64,000 bases of DNA from Schoenoplectus triqueter (lineage: Eukaryota; Streptophyta; Magnoliopsida; Poales; Cyperaceae): positions 16,867 to 80,866 of the forward strand of contig CAXKVV010000244.1 in NCBI GenBank assembly GCA_964058805.1, read 5' to 3'. Position 1 is the stretch's first letter, and every line of letters begins with the position of its first letter. Position numbers and translations under genes: made by a program. The notes under the pieces are model-generated. The model saw only the letters and a list, made by a program, of their open reading frames with translations, was not told where the DNA came from and made no database searches. This document shows positions 1 to 15,500 of the stretch, in pieces.

Positions 1-3000
1 GTTTTTCAAAAACTTTGGCTGCATAGCTACACATAATTTCTTATAAATTAATATAATTGCTCCTAAATATGCCTATTATAAGATTCTTTCAATAAAACTT
101 CGATATGAATATCCTATAATACTAAATTTTCACAAACATAAGCAAGACGCATTAAAAACAGTTGTTTAAACAAGTTGTTTGATGTTTCCAAATTTTTTGG
201 CCGCATAACTGCACATAATTTCGTATAAATTAATATAATTACTCTGAATTACGTCTGTTATAAGATTTTTCACTTAACACTTTGATATGAATATTCTACG
301 TTACAAAATTTTCACAAAACGTAAGTAATATGCATTAGAAACTGCTATTTAAAAAACGTATTTGAATTTTCAATATTTTCAGCCTCATAACTACACATAA
401 TTTCATGAAAATTAATGTAACTACTCCTAACTACTCCTATTATAATGTTGTCCAATTAAAACTTTGAGATGAATATTCTATAACGCTAATTTTGCACAAA
501 ACATAAGCGAGATGCGTTAAAAACTGTTGTCCAAATAAGTTGTTCGGCTTTATGAATTTTTTTTGGCCGTGCAACTACACAAAATTGGTGCAAATTAAAA
601 TAATTACTCCTTGTTACGCCTATTATAAGATTGTACCATTAATACTTCGATACGAATATTCCATGACGCTAATTTTGGGCAAAACATAAGTAAGATGCAT
701 TCAAACTGCTGTTTAAACAAGTTGTTTGAGGCTTTCAAAATTTTCGGCCCCATAACTACGTATAATTTCGTGAAAATTAATACAATTACTCCTAATTACG
801 CCAATTATAAAATTATCCAACTAAAACTTCGATATGAATATTCTATAACTCTAATATTGCACAAAACATAAGTGAGATGCGTTAAAAGCTGCTGTTTAAA
901 CAAGTTGTTTGCCTTTTTTGGCCGCATAACTACACATAATTTGGTGTAAATTAATATAATCTACTCATAATTGTGCCTATTATAAGATTGTTCAACTAAC
1001 ACTTCAAAACGAATATTTTAGGGCTTTATTTTCCCCCAAAACATAAGTAAGATGTATTAGAAACACTGCTATTTAAAAAAGTTAAGTTTTTCAACATTTC
1101 TGGCCTCATTACTACATATAATTTCATGAAAAAAAAATATAAATACTCCTAATTATGTCCATTAAAATATTAGCCAATTAACACTTCGATGTGAACATTC
1201 TACGACACAAATTTTGCATGAGACATAAGTAGGATGCATTAAAAACAGCTGTTTAAACAAGTTATTTGTGTTTTTCAAAATTTTTGGCCGCATAAGTAAA
1301 CATAATTTCATGCAAATTGATATAATTACTCCTAATTATGCCTATTATAAGATTGTTCAGTTAGCACTGCGATATGAATATCCCACGACACTATTTTTTC
1401 ATAAAACATAAGTAAGATATATTAGAAACTGCTGTTCAAACAAGTTGTTTAAGATTTTTAACATTTTTTTGACTCATAACTATACATAATTTCGTGAAAA
1501 TTAATATAATTACTCCTAATTATACCTATTAGTTGATTATCCAATCAACACTTCGATATGAACATTGTCCGACATAGATTTTGCACAAAACATAAATAAA
1601 ATGCATTAAAAACGGTTGTTCAGACAAGTTGTTTGAGTTTTTAAAATTGGTTGGCTGCATAACCACATATAATTTCACGAAAAATATTATAATTACTCCT
1701 AATTATGCCTATTATATGATTATCCAGTTAAAACTTAGATATGAATATTCTATAACGCTAATTTCGCACAAATATAAGTAAGATGCATTCAAATCTTTTT
1801 TTAAACGAGTAGTTTTAGATTTTCAACATTTTTTGAATCAAAACTGCACATAATTTCGAGCGAATCAATATAATTGCGCCTAACTAAGTCCATTATAAGA
1901 TTGTCAAAATTAACACTTCGATATGAATATCAGAGGACACTAATTTTTCATAAGACATAAGTAAGATACATTAGAAATTGCTGTTTAAACAACTTGTTTA
2001 AGATTTTTAACATTTATTGCCTCATAACGACACAAAATTTCGTGAAAAATTAATATAATTACACCTAATTATTCCTATTAGAACATTATCCAATTAACAC
2101 TTCGATATGAACATTCTACAACACAAATTTCGCATAAAAAATAAGTAAGATGCATTAAAAATAGCTGCTTAAACAAGTTGCTTGAGTTTTTTAAAAAAAT
2201 TTACTGCATAACTACACATAACATCGCGCAAATTAATATAATTACTCCCCATTATGCCTATTATATATAATTATTCAATTGACACTCCAATATGAATATC
2301 CTGTAACAGTACTTTTTTTTCATAAAACATAAATAAGATACATATGAAACTGCTGTTTAAACAAGTTGTTTAAGATTTTAAAAATTTATTGTCTCATAAC
2401 TACTTATAATTTCGTAAAAATTAATATAATTACTCTTAATTGTTCCTATTTGAAGATTATCCAATTAATACTTCGATATGAATATTCTACGACACTAAGT
2501 TTGCACAAAACATAAGTAAGATGCATTAAAAAACAGCAGTTTAAACTAGTTGATTGAGTTTTTCAAACTTTTTGCCGCATAACTGCATATAATTTCATGC
2601 AAATTAATATAATTACTCCTGATTATGCCTATTATAAGATTATCTAATTAAAAATTCGATATGAATATTCTATGACGCTAATTTGGCACAAAACAAAAGT
2701 AAGATGCATTTAAAACTGCTGTTTAAACGAATTGTTTGACTTTTTAAAAAAAATGGCCCCATAAATACACATAGTTTCGTGAAAATTAATATAATTACTC
2801 CTAGTTATGCCCGTTATGAGATAGTTCAATTAACACCTCGATATGATTATTCTACGACATTATTTTCTCCCAAAACATAAGTAAGATGCATTAGAAACGG
2901 CTATTTGAAAAAGTTATTTGAGTGTTTCAAATTTTTTGGCCCCATAACTACACATAATTTAGTGAAAGTTAAAATAATCACTCCTAATTATGCCTATTAA

Positions 3001-3300
3001 AAAATTATCTAATTAACACTTCAATATGAACATTCTACAACACTAATTTTGCAAAAAACATAAGTAAGAGGCTTTAAAAACAGCTTTTTAAACAAGTTGT
3101 TTGAGCTTTTCAAAATTTTTGGGCCGCATAATTACACATGATTTCTTATAAATTAATATTTTTACTCCTAATCATGCCTATTATATGATCTTCTAATTAA
3201 AATTTTAATATGAATATTCTACGACACTAATTTTGCACAAAACATAAGTAAGATGCATTAAAAACAGCTGTTTAAACAAGTTATTTGAGTTTTTCAAAAA

Positions 3301-6300
3301 CTTTGGCTGCATAGCTACACATAATTTCTTATAAATTAATATAATTGCTCCTAAATATGCCTATTATAAGATTCTTTCAATAAAACTTCGATATGAATAT
3401 CCTATAATACTAAATTTTCACAAACATAAGCAAGACGCATTAAAAACAGTTGTTTAAACAAGTTGTTTGATGTTTCCAAATTTTTTGGCCGCATAACTGC
3501 ACATAATTTCGTATAAATTAATATAATTACTCTGAATTACGTCTGTTATAAGATTTTTCACTTAACACTTTGATATGAATATTCTACGTTACAAAATTTT
3601 CACAAAACGTAAGTAATATGCATTAGAAACTGCTATTTAAAAAACGTATTTGAATTTTCAATATTTTCAGCCTCATAACTACACATAATTTCATGAAAAT
3701 TAATGTAACTACTCCTAACTACTCCTATTATAATGTTGTCCAATTAAAACTTTGAGATGAATATTCTATAACGCTAATTTTGCACAAAACATAAGCGAGA
3801 TGCGTTAAAAACTGTTGTCCAAATAAGTTGTTCGGCTTTATGAATTTTTTTTGGCCGTGCAACTACACAAAATTGGTGCAAATTAAAATAATTACTCCTT
3901 GTTACGCCTATTATAAGATTGTACCATTAATACTTCGATACGAATATTCCATGACGCTAATTTTGGGCAAAACATAAGTAAGATGCATTCAAACTGCTGT
4001 TTAAACAAGTTGTTTGAGGCTTTCAAAATTTTCGGCCCCATAACTACGTATAATTTCGTGAAAATTAATACAATTACTCCTAATTACGCCAATTATAAAA
4101 TTATCCAACTAAAACTTCGATATGAATATTCTATAACTCTAATATTGCACAAAACATAAGTGAGATGCGTTAAAAGCTGCTGTTTAAACAAGTTGTTTGC
4201 CTTTTTTGGCCGCATAACTACACATAATTTGGTGTAAATTAATATAATCTACTCATAATTGTGCCTATTATAAGATTGTTCAACTAACACTTCAAAACGA
4301 ATATTTTAGGGCTTTATTTTCCCCCAAAACATAAGTAAGATGTATTAGAAACACTGCTATTTAAAAAAGTTAAGTTTTTCAACATTTCTGGCCTCATTAC
4401 TACATATAATTTCATGAAAAAAAAATATAAATACTCCTAATTATGTCCATTAAAATATTAGCCAATTAACACTTCGATGTGAACATTCTACGACACAAAT
4501 TTTGCATGAGACATAAGTAGGATGCATTAAAAACAGCTGTTTAAACAAGTTATTTGTGTTTTTCAAAATTTTTGGCCGCATAAGTAAACATAATTTCATG
4601 CAAATTGATATAATTACTCCTAATTATGCCTATTATAAGATTGTTCAGTTAGCACTGCGATATGAATATCCCACGACACTATTTTTTCATAAAACATAAG
4701 TAAGATATATTAGAAACTGCTGTTCAAACAAGTTGTTTAAGATTTTTAACATTTTTTTGACTCATAACTATACATAATTTCGTGAAAATTAATATAATTA
4801 CTCCTAATTATACCTATTAGTTGATTATCCAATCAACACTTCGATATGAACATTGTCCGACATAGATTTTGCACAAAACATAAATAAAATGCATTAAAAA
4901 CGGTTGTTCAGACAAGTTGTTTGAGTTTTTAAAATTGGTTGGCTGCATAACCACATATAATTTCACGAAAAATATTATAATTACTCCTAATTATGCCTAT
5001 TATATGATTATCCAGTTAAAACTTAGATATGAATATTCTATAACGCTAATTTCGCACAAATATAAGTAAGATGCATTCAAATCTTTTTTTAAACGAGTAG
5101 TTTTAGATTTTCAACATTTTTTGAATCAAAACTGCACATAATTTCGAGCGAATCAATATAATTGCGCCTAACTAAGTCCATTATAAGATTGTCAAAATTA
5201 ACACTTCGATATGAATATCAGAGGACACTAATTTTTCATAAGACATAAGTAAGATACATTAGAAATTGCTGTTTAAACAACTTGTTTAAGATTTTTAACA
5301 TTTATTGCCTCATAACGACACAAAATTTCGTGAAAAATTAATATAATTACACCTAATTATTCCTATTAGAACATTATCCAATTAACACTTCGATATGAAC
5401 ATTCTACAACACAAATTTCGCATAAAAAATAAGTAAGATGCATTAAAAATAGCTGCTTAAACAAGTTGCTTGAGTTTTTTAAAAAAATTTACTGCATAAC
5501 TACACATAACATCGCGCAAATTAATATAATTACTCCCCATTATGCCTATTATATATAATTATTCAATTGACACTCCAATATGAATATCCTGTAACAGTAC
5601 TTTTTTTTCATAAAACATAAATAAGATACATATGAAACTGCTGTTTAAACAAGTTGTTTAAGATTTTAAAAATTTATTGTCTCATAACTACTTATAATTT
5701 CGTAAAAATTAATATAATTACTCTTAATTGTTCCTATTTGAAGATTATCCAATTAATACTTCGATATGAATATTCTACGACACTAAGTTTGCACAAAACA
5801 TAAGTAAGATGCATTAAAAAACAGCAGTTTAAACTAGTTGATTGAGTTTTTCAAACTTTTTGCCGCATAACTGCATATAATTTCATGCAAATTAATATAA
5901 TTACTCCTGATTATGCCTATTATAAGATTATCTAATTAAAAATTCGATATGAATATTCTATGACGCTAATTTGGCACAAAACAAAAGTAAGATGCATTTA
6001 AAACTGCTGTTTAAACGAATTGTTTGACTTTTTAAAAAAAAATGGCCCCATAAATACACATAGTTTCGTGAAAATTAATATAATTACTCCTAGTTATGCC
6101 CGTTATGAGATAGTTCAATTAACACCTCGATATGATTATTCTACGACATTATTTTCTCCCAAAACATAAGTAAGATGCATTAGAAACGGCTATTTGAAAA
6201 AGTTATTTGAGTGTTTCAAATTTTTTGGCCCCATAACTACACATAATTTAGTGAAAGTTAAAATAATCACTCCTAATTATGCCTATTAAAAAATTATCTA

Positions 6301-6589
6301 ATTAACACTTCAATATGAACATTCTACAACACTAATTTTGCAAAAAACATAAGTAAGAGGCTTTAAAAACAGCTTTTTAAACAAGTTGTTTGAGCTTTTC
6401 AAAATTTTTGGGCCGCATAATTACACATGATTTCTTATAAATTAATATTTTTACTCCTAATCATGCCTATTATATGATCTTCTAATTAAAATTTTAATAT
6501 GAATATTCTACGACACTAATTTTGCACAAAACATAAGTAAGATGCATTAAAAACAGCTGTTTAAACAAGTTATTTGAGTTTTTCAAAAA
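3301..6589. repeat. Representative complete 18-monomer HOR copy (copy 2) of satellite A
   Basis: This is a full copy, given as a reference unit. Each monomer has a conserved core of the form CATAAGTAAGATGCATT, then AAACAGCTGTTTAAACAAG, then a T-rich stretch, GCATAACTACACATAATTTC, TTAATATAATTACTCC and TTCGATATGAATATTC. Two monomer classes can be told apart. One has CCGCATAAC followed by TGCAAATT. The other has CTCATAAC or CCCATAAC followed by GTGAAAATT, and usually ATTAGAAACTGC in place of ATTAAAAACAGC. The classes alternate over most of the unit, so the 18-mer looks built from dimers. There is no open reading frame of note, and no telomere-type repeat or tRNA. Confidence 0.93.
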
Positions 6590-9500
6590 CTTTGGCTGCA
6601 TAGCTACACATAATTTCTTATAAATTAATATAATTGCTCCTAAATATGCCTATTATAAGATTCTTTCAATAAAACTTCGATATGAATATCCTATAATACT
6701 AAATTTTCACAAACATAAGCAAGACGCATTAAAAACAGTTGTTTAAACAAGTTGTTTGATGTTTCCAAATTTTTTGGCCGCATAACTGCACATAATTTCG
6801 TATAAATTAATATAATTACTCTGAATTACGTCTGTTATAAGATTTTTCACTTAACACTTTGATATGAATATTCTACGTTACAAAATTTTCACAAAACGTA
6901 AGTAATATGCATTAGAAACTGCTATTTAAAAAACGTATTTGAATTTTCAATATTTTCAGCCTCATAACTACACATAATTTCATGAAAATTAATGTAACTA
7001 CTCCTAACTACTCCTATTATAATGTTGTCCAATTAAAACTTTGAGATGAATATTCTATAACGCTAATTTTGCACAAAACATAAGCGAGATGCGTTAAAAA
7101 CTGTTGTCCAAATAAGTTGTTCGGCTTTATGAATTTTTTTTGGCCGTGCAACTACACAAAATTGGTGCAAATTAAAATAATTACTCCTTGTTACGCCTAT
7201 TATAAGATTGTACCATTAATACTTCGATACGAATATTCCATGACGCTAATTTTGGGCAAAACATAAGTAAGATGCATTCAAACTGCTGTTTAAACAAGTT
7301 GTTTGAGGCTTTCAAAATTTTCGGCCCCATAACTACGTATAATTTCGTGAAAATTAATACAATTACTCCTAATTACGCCAATTATAAAATTATCCAACTA
7401 AAACTTCGATATGAATATTCTATAACTCTAATATTGCACAAAACATAAGTGAGATGCGTTAAAAGCTGCTGTTTAAACAAGTTGTTTGCCTTTTTTGGCC
7501 GCATAACTACACATAATTTGGTGTAAATTAATATAATCTACTCATAATTGTGCCTATTATAAGATTGTTCAACTAACACTTCAAAACGAATATTTTAGGG
7601 CTTTATTTTCCCCCAAAACATAAGTAAGATGTATTAGAAACACTGCTATTTAAAAAAGTTAAGTTTTTCAACATTTCTGGCCTCATTACTACATATAATT
7701 TCATGAAAAAAAAATATAAATACTCCTAATTATGTCCATTAAAATATTAGCCAATTAACACTTCGATGTGAACATTCTACGACACAAATTTTGCATGAGA
7801 CATAAGTAGGATGCATTAAAAACAGCTGTTTAAACAAGTTATTTGTGTTTTTCAAAATTTTTGGCCGCATAAGTAAACATAATTTCATGCAAATTGATAT
7901 AATTACTCCTAATTATGCCTATTATAAGATTGTTCAGTTAGCACTGCGATATGAATATCCCACGACACTATTTTTTCATAAAACATAAGTAAGATATATT
8001 AGAAACTGCTGTTCAAACAAGTTGTTTAAGATTTTTAACATTTTTTTGACTCATAACTATACATAATTTCGTGAAAATTAATATAATTACTCCTAATTAT
8101 ACCTATTAGTTGATTATCCAATCAACACTTCGATATGAACATTGTCCGACATAGATTTTGCACAAAACATAAATAAAATGCATTAAAAACGGTTGTTCAG
8201 ACAAGTTGTTTGAGTTTTTAAAATTGGTTGGCTGCATAACCACATATAATTTCACGAAAAATATTATAATTACTCCTAATTATGCCTATTATATGATTAT
8301 CCAGTTAAAACTTAGATATGAATATTCTATAACGCTAATTTCGCACAAATATAAGTAAGATGCATTCAAATCTTTTTTTAAACGAGTAGTTTTAGATTTT
8401 CAACATTTTTTGAATCAAAACTGCACATAATTTCGAGCGAATCAATATAATTGCGCCTAACTAAGTCCATTATAAGATTGTCAAAATTAACACTTCGATA
8501 TGAATATCAGAGGACACTAATTTTTCATAAGACATAAGTAAGATACATTAGAAATTGCTGTTTAAACAACTTGTTTAAGATTTTTAACATTTATTGCCTC
8601 ATAACGACACAAAATTTCGTGAAAAATTAATATAATTACACCTAATTATTCCTATTAGAACATTATCCAATTAACACTTCGATATGAACATTCTACAACA
8701 CAAATTTCGCATAAAAAATAAGTAAGATGCATTAAAAATAGCTGCTTAAACAAGTTGCTTGAGTTTTTTAAAAAAATTTACTGCATAACTACACATAACA
8801 TCGCGCAAATTAATATAATTACTCCCCATTATGCCTATTATATATAATTATTCAATTGACACTCCAATATGAATATCCTGTAACAGTACTTTTTTTTCAT
8901 AAAACATAAATAAGATACATATGAAACTGCTGTTTAAACAAGTTGTTTAAGATTTTAAAAATTTATTGTCTCATAACTACTTATAATTTCGTAAAAATTA
9001 ATATAATTACTCTTAATTGTTCCTATTTGAAGATTATCCAATTAATACTTCGATATGAATATTCTACGACACTAAGTTTGCACAAAACATAAGTAAGATG
9101 CATTAAAAAACAGCAGTTTAAACTAGTTGATTGAGTTTTTCAAACTTTTTGCCGCATAACTGCATATAATTTCATGCAAATTAATATAATTACTCCTGAT
9201 TATGCCTATTATAAGATTATCTAATTAAAAATTCGATATGAATATTCTATGACGCTAATTTGGCACAAAACAAAAGTAAGATGCATTTAAAACTGCTGTT
9301 TAAACGAATTGTTTGACTTTTTAAAAAAAAATGGCCCCATAAATACACATAGTTTCGTGAAAATTAATATAATTACTCCTAGTTATGCCCGTTATGAGAT
9401 AGTTCAATTAACACCTCGATATGATTATTCTACGACATTATTTTCTCCCAAAACATAAGTAAGATGCATTAGAAACGGCTATTTGAAAAAGTTATTTGAG

Positions 9501-12500
9501 TGTTTCAAATTTTTTGGCCCCATAACTACACATAATTTAGTGAAAGTTAAAATAATCACTCCTAATTATGCCTATTAAAAAATTATCTAATTAACACTTC
9601 AATATGAACATTCTACAACACTAATTTTGCAAAAAACATAAGTAAGAGGCTTTAAAAACAGCTTTTTAAACAAGTTGTTTGAGCTTTTCAAAATTTTTGG
9701 GCCGCATAATTACACATGATTTCTTATAAATTAATATTTTTACTCCTAATCATGCCTATTATATGATCTTCTAATTAAAATTTTAATATGAATATTCTAC
9801 GACACTAATTTTGCACAAAACATAAGTAAGATGCATTAAAAACAGCTGTTTAAACAAGTTATTTGAGTTTTTCAAAAACTTTGGCTGCATAGCTACACAT
9901 AATTTCTTATAAATTAATATAATTGCTCCTAAATATGCCTATTATAAGATTCTTTCAATAAAACTTCGATATGAATATCCTATAATACTAAATTTTCACA
10001 AACATAAGCAAGACGCATTAAAAACAGTTGTTTAAACAAGTTGTTTGATGTTTCCAAATTTTTTGGCCGCATAACTGCACATAATTTCGTATAAATTAAT
10101 ATAATTACTCTGAATTACGTCTGTTATAAGATTTTTCACTTAACACTTTGATATGAATATTCTACGTTACAAAATTTTCACAAAACGTAAGTAATATGCA
10201 TTAGAAACTGCTATTTAAAAAACGTATTTGAATTTTCAATATTTTCAGCCTCATAACTACACATAATTTCATGAAAATTAATGTAACTACTCCTAACTAC
10301 TCCTATTATAATGTTGTCCAATTAAAACTTTGAGATGAATATTCTATAACGCTAATTTTGCACAAAACATAAGCGAGATGCGTTAAAAACTGTTGTCCAA
10401 ATAAGTTGTTCGGCTTTATGAATTTTTTTTGGCCGTGCAACTACACAAAATTGGTGCAAATTAAAATAATTACTCCTTGTTACGCCTATTATAAGATTGT
10501 ACCATTAATACTTCGATACGAATATTCCATGACGCTAATTTTGGGCAAAACATAAGTAAGATGCATTCAAACTGCTGTTTAAACAAGTTGTTTGAGGCTT
10601 TCAAAATTTTCGGCCCCATAACTACGTATAATTTCGTGAAAATTAATACAATTACTCCTAATTACGCCAATTATAAAATTATCCAACTAAAACTTCGATA
10701 TGAATATTCTATAACTCTAATATTGCACAAAACATAAGTGAGATGCGTTAAAAGCTGCTGTTTAAACAAGTTGTTTGCCTTTTTTGGCCGCATAACTACA
10801 CATAATTTGGTGTAAATTAATATAATCTACTCATAATTGTGCCTATTATAAGATTGTTCAACTAACACTTCAAAACGAATATTTTAGGGCTTTATTTTCC
10901 CCCAAAACATAAGTAAGATGTATTAGAAACACTGCTATTTAAAAAAGTTAAGTTTTTCAACATTTCTGGCCTCATTACTACATATAATTTCATGAAAAAA
11001 AAATATAAATACTCCTAATTATGTCCATTAAAATATTAGCCAATTAACACTTCGATGTGAACATTCTACGACACAAATTTTGCATGAGACATAAGTAGGA
11101 TGCATTAAAAACAGCTGTTTAAACAAGTTATTTGTGTTTTTCAAAATTTTTGGCCGCATAAGTAAACATAATTTCATGCAAATTGATATAATTACTCCTA
11201 ATTATGCCTATTATAAGATTGTTCAGTTAGCACTGCGATATGAATATCCCACGACACTATTTTTTCATAAAACATAAGTAAGATATATTAGAAACTGCTG
11301 TTCAAACAAGTTGTTTAAGATTTTTAACATTTTTTTGACTCATAACTATACATAATTTCGTGAAAATTAATATAATTACTCCTAATTATACCTATTAGTT
11401 GATTATCCAATCAACACTTCGATATGAACATTGTCCGACATAGATTTTGCACAAAACATAAATAAAATGCATTAAAAACGGTTGTTCAGACAAGTTGTTT
11501 GAGTTTTTAAAATTGGTTGGCTGCATAACCACATATAATTTCATGAAAAATATTATAATTACTCCTAATTATGCCTATTATATGATTATCCAGTTAAAAC
11601 TTAGATATGAATATTCTATAACGCTAATTTCGCACAAATATAAGTAAGATGCATTCAAATCTTTTTTTAAACGAGTAGTTTTAGATTTTCAACATTTTTT
11701 GAATCAAAACTGCACATAATTTCGAGCGAATCAATATAATTGCGCCTAACTAAGTCCATTATAAGATTGTCAAAATTAACACTTCGATATGAATATCAGA
11801 GGACACTAATTTTTCATAAGACATAAGTAAGATACATTAGAAATTGCTGTTTAAACAACTTGTTTAAGATTTTTAACATTTATTGCCTCATAACGACACA
11901 AAATTTCGTGAAAAATTAATATAATTACACCTAATTATTCCTATTAGAACATTATCCAATTAACACTTCGATATGAACATTCTACAACACAAATTTCGCA
12001 TAAAAAATAAGTAAGATGCATTAAAAATAGCTGCTTAAACAAGTTGCTTGAGTTTTTTAAAAAAATTTACTGCATAACTACACATAACATCGCGCAAATT
12101 AATATAATTACTCCCCATTATGCCTATTATATATAATTATTCAATTGACACTCCAATATGAATATCCTGTAACAGTACTTTTTTTTCATAAAACATAAAT
12201 AAGATACATATGAAACTGCTGTTTAAACAAGTTGTTTAAGATTTTAAAAATTTATTGTCTCATAACTACTTATAATTTCGTAAAAATTAATATAATTACT
12301 CTTAATTGTTCCTATTTGAAGATTATCCAATTAATACTTCGATATGAATATTCTACGACACTAAGTTTGCACAAAACATAAGTAAGATGCATTAAAAAAC
12401 AGCAGTTTAAACTAGTTGATTGAGTTTTTCAAACTTTTTGCCGCATAACTGCATATAATTTCATGCAAATTAATATAATTACTCCTGATTATGCCTATTA

Positions 12501-15500
12501 TAAGATTATCTAATTAAAAATTCGATATGAATATTCTATGACGCTAATTTGGCACAAAACAAAAGTAAGATGCATTTAAAACTGCTGTTTAAACGAATTG
12601 TTTGACTTTTTAAAAAAAAATGGCCCCATAAATACACATAGTTTCGTGAAAATTAATATAATTACTCCTAGTTATGCCCGTTATGAGATAGTTCAATTAA
12701 CACCTCGATATGATTATTCTACGACATTATTTTCTCCCAAAACATAAGTAAGATGCATTAGAAACGGCTATTTGAAAAAGTTATTTGAGTGTTTCAAATT
12801 TTTTGGCCCCATAACTACACATAATTTAGTGAAAGTTAAAATAATCACTCCTAATTATGCCTATTAAAAAATTATCTAATTAACACTTCAATATGAACAT
12901 TCTACAACACTAATTTTGCAAAAAACATAAGTAAGAGGCTTTAAAAACAGCTTTTTAAACAAGTTGTTTGAGCTTTTCAAAATTTTTGGGCCGCATAATT
13001 ACACATGATTTCTTATAAATTAATATTTTTACTCCTAATCATGCCTATTATATGATCTTCTAATTAAAATTTTAATATGAATATTCTACGACACTAATTT
13101 TGCACAAAACATAAGTAAGATGCATTAAAAACAGCTGTTTAAACAAGTTATTTGAGTTTTTCAAAAACTTTGGCTGCATAGCTACACATAATTTCTTATA
13201 AATTAATATAATTGCTCCTAAATATGCCTATTATAAGATTCTTTCAATAAAACTTCGATATGAATATCCTATAATACTAAATTTTCACAAACATAAGCAA
13301 GACGCATTAAAAACAGTTGTTTAAACAAGTTGTTTGATGTTTCCAAATTTTTTGGCCGCATAACTGCACATAATTTCGTATAAATTAATATAATTACTCT
13401 GAATTACGTCTGTTATAAGATTTTTCACTTAACACTTTGATATGAATATTCTACGTTACAAAATTTTCACAAAACGTAAGTAATATGCATTAGAAACTGC
13501 TATTTAAAAAACGTATTTGAATTTTCAATATTTTCAGCCTCATAACTACACATAATTTCATGAAAATTAATGTAACTACTCCTAACTACTCCTATTATAA
13601 TGTTGTCCAATTAAAACTTTGAGATGAATATTCTATAACGCTAATTTTGCACAAAACATAAGCGAGATGCGTTAAAAACTGTTGTCCAAATAAGTTGTTC
13701 GGCTTTATGAATTTTTTTTGGCCGTGCAACTACACAAAATTGGTGCAAATTAAAATAATTACTCCTTGTTACGCCTATTATAAGATTGTACCATTAATAC
13801 TTCGATACGAATATTCCATGACGCTAATTTTGGGCAAAACATAAGTAAGATGCATTCAAACTGCTGTTTAAACAAGTTGTTTGAGGCTTTCAAAATTTTC
13901 GGCCCCATAACTACGTATAATTTCGTGAAAATTAATACAATTACTCCTAATTACGCCAATTATAAAATTATCCAACTAAAACTTCGATATGAATATTCTA
14001 TAACTCTAATATTGCACAAAACATAAGTGAGATGCGTTAAAAGCTGCTGTTTAAACAAGTTGTTTGCCTTTTTTGGCCGCATAACTACACATAATTTGGT
14101 GTAAATTAATATAATCTACTCATAATTGTGCCTATTATAAGATTGTTCAACTAACACTTCAAAACGAATATTTTAGGGCTTTATTTTCCCCCAAAACATA
14201 AGTAAGATGTATTAGAAACACTGCTATTTAAAAAAGTTAAGTTTTTCAACATTTCTGGCCTCATTACTACATATAATTTCATGAAAAAAAAATATAAATA
14301 CTCCTAATTATGTCCATTAAAATATTAGCCAATTAACACTTCGATGTGAACATTCTACGACACAAATTTTGCATGAGACATAAGTAGGATGCATTAAAAA
14401 CAGCTGTTTAAACAAGTTATTTGTGTTTTTCAAAATTTTTGGCCGCATAAGTAAACATAATTTCATGCAAATTGATATAATTACTCCTAATTATGCCTAT
14501 TATAAGATTGTTCAGTTAGCACTGCGATATGAATATCCCACGACACTATTTTTTCATAAAACATAAGTAAGATATATTAGAAACTGCTGTTCAAACAAGT
14601 TGTTTAAGATTTTTAACATTTTTTTGACTCATAACTATACATAATTTCGTGAAAATTAATATAATTACTCCTAATTATACCTATTAGTTGATTATCCAAT
14701 CAACACTTCGATATGAACATTGTCCGACATAGATTTTGCACAAAACATAAATAAAATGCATTAAAAACGGTTGTTCAGACAAGTTGTTTGAGTTTTTAAA
14801 ATTGGTTGGCTGCATAACCACATATAATTTCATGAAAAATATTATAATTACTCCTAATTATGCCTATTATATGATTATCCAGTTAAAACTTAGATATGAA
14901 TATTCTATAACGCTAATTTCGCACAAATATAAGTAAGATGCATTCAAATCTTTTTTTAAACGAGTAGTTTTAGATTTTCAACATTTTTTGAATCAAAACT
15001 GCACATAATTTCGAGCGAATCAATATAATTGCGCCTAACTAAGTCCATTATAAGATTGTCAAAATTAACACTTCGATATGAATATCAGAGGACACTAATT
15101 TTTCATAAGACATAAGTAAGATACATTAGAAATTGCTGTTTAAACAACTTGTTTAAGATTTTTAACATTTATTGCCTCATAACGACACAAAATTTCGTGA
15201 AAAATTAATATAATTACACCTAATTATTCCTATTAGAACATTATCCAATTAACACTTCGATATGAACATTCTACAACACAAATTTCGCATAAAAAATAAG
15301 TAAGATGCATTAAAAATAGCTGCTTAAACAAGTTGCTTGAGTTTTTTAAAAAAATTTACTGCATAACTACACATAACATCGCGCAAATTAATATAATTAC
15401 TCCCCATTATGCCTATTATATATAATTATTCAATTGACACTCCAATATGAATATCCTGTAACAGTACTTTTTTTTCATAAAACATAAATAAGATACATAT

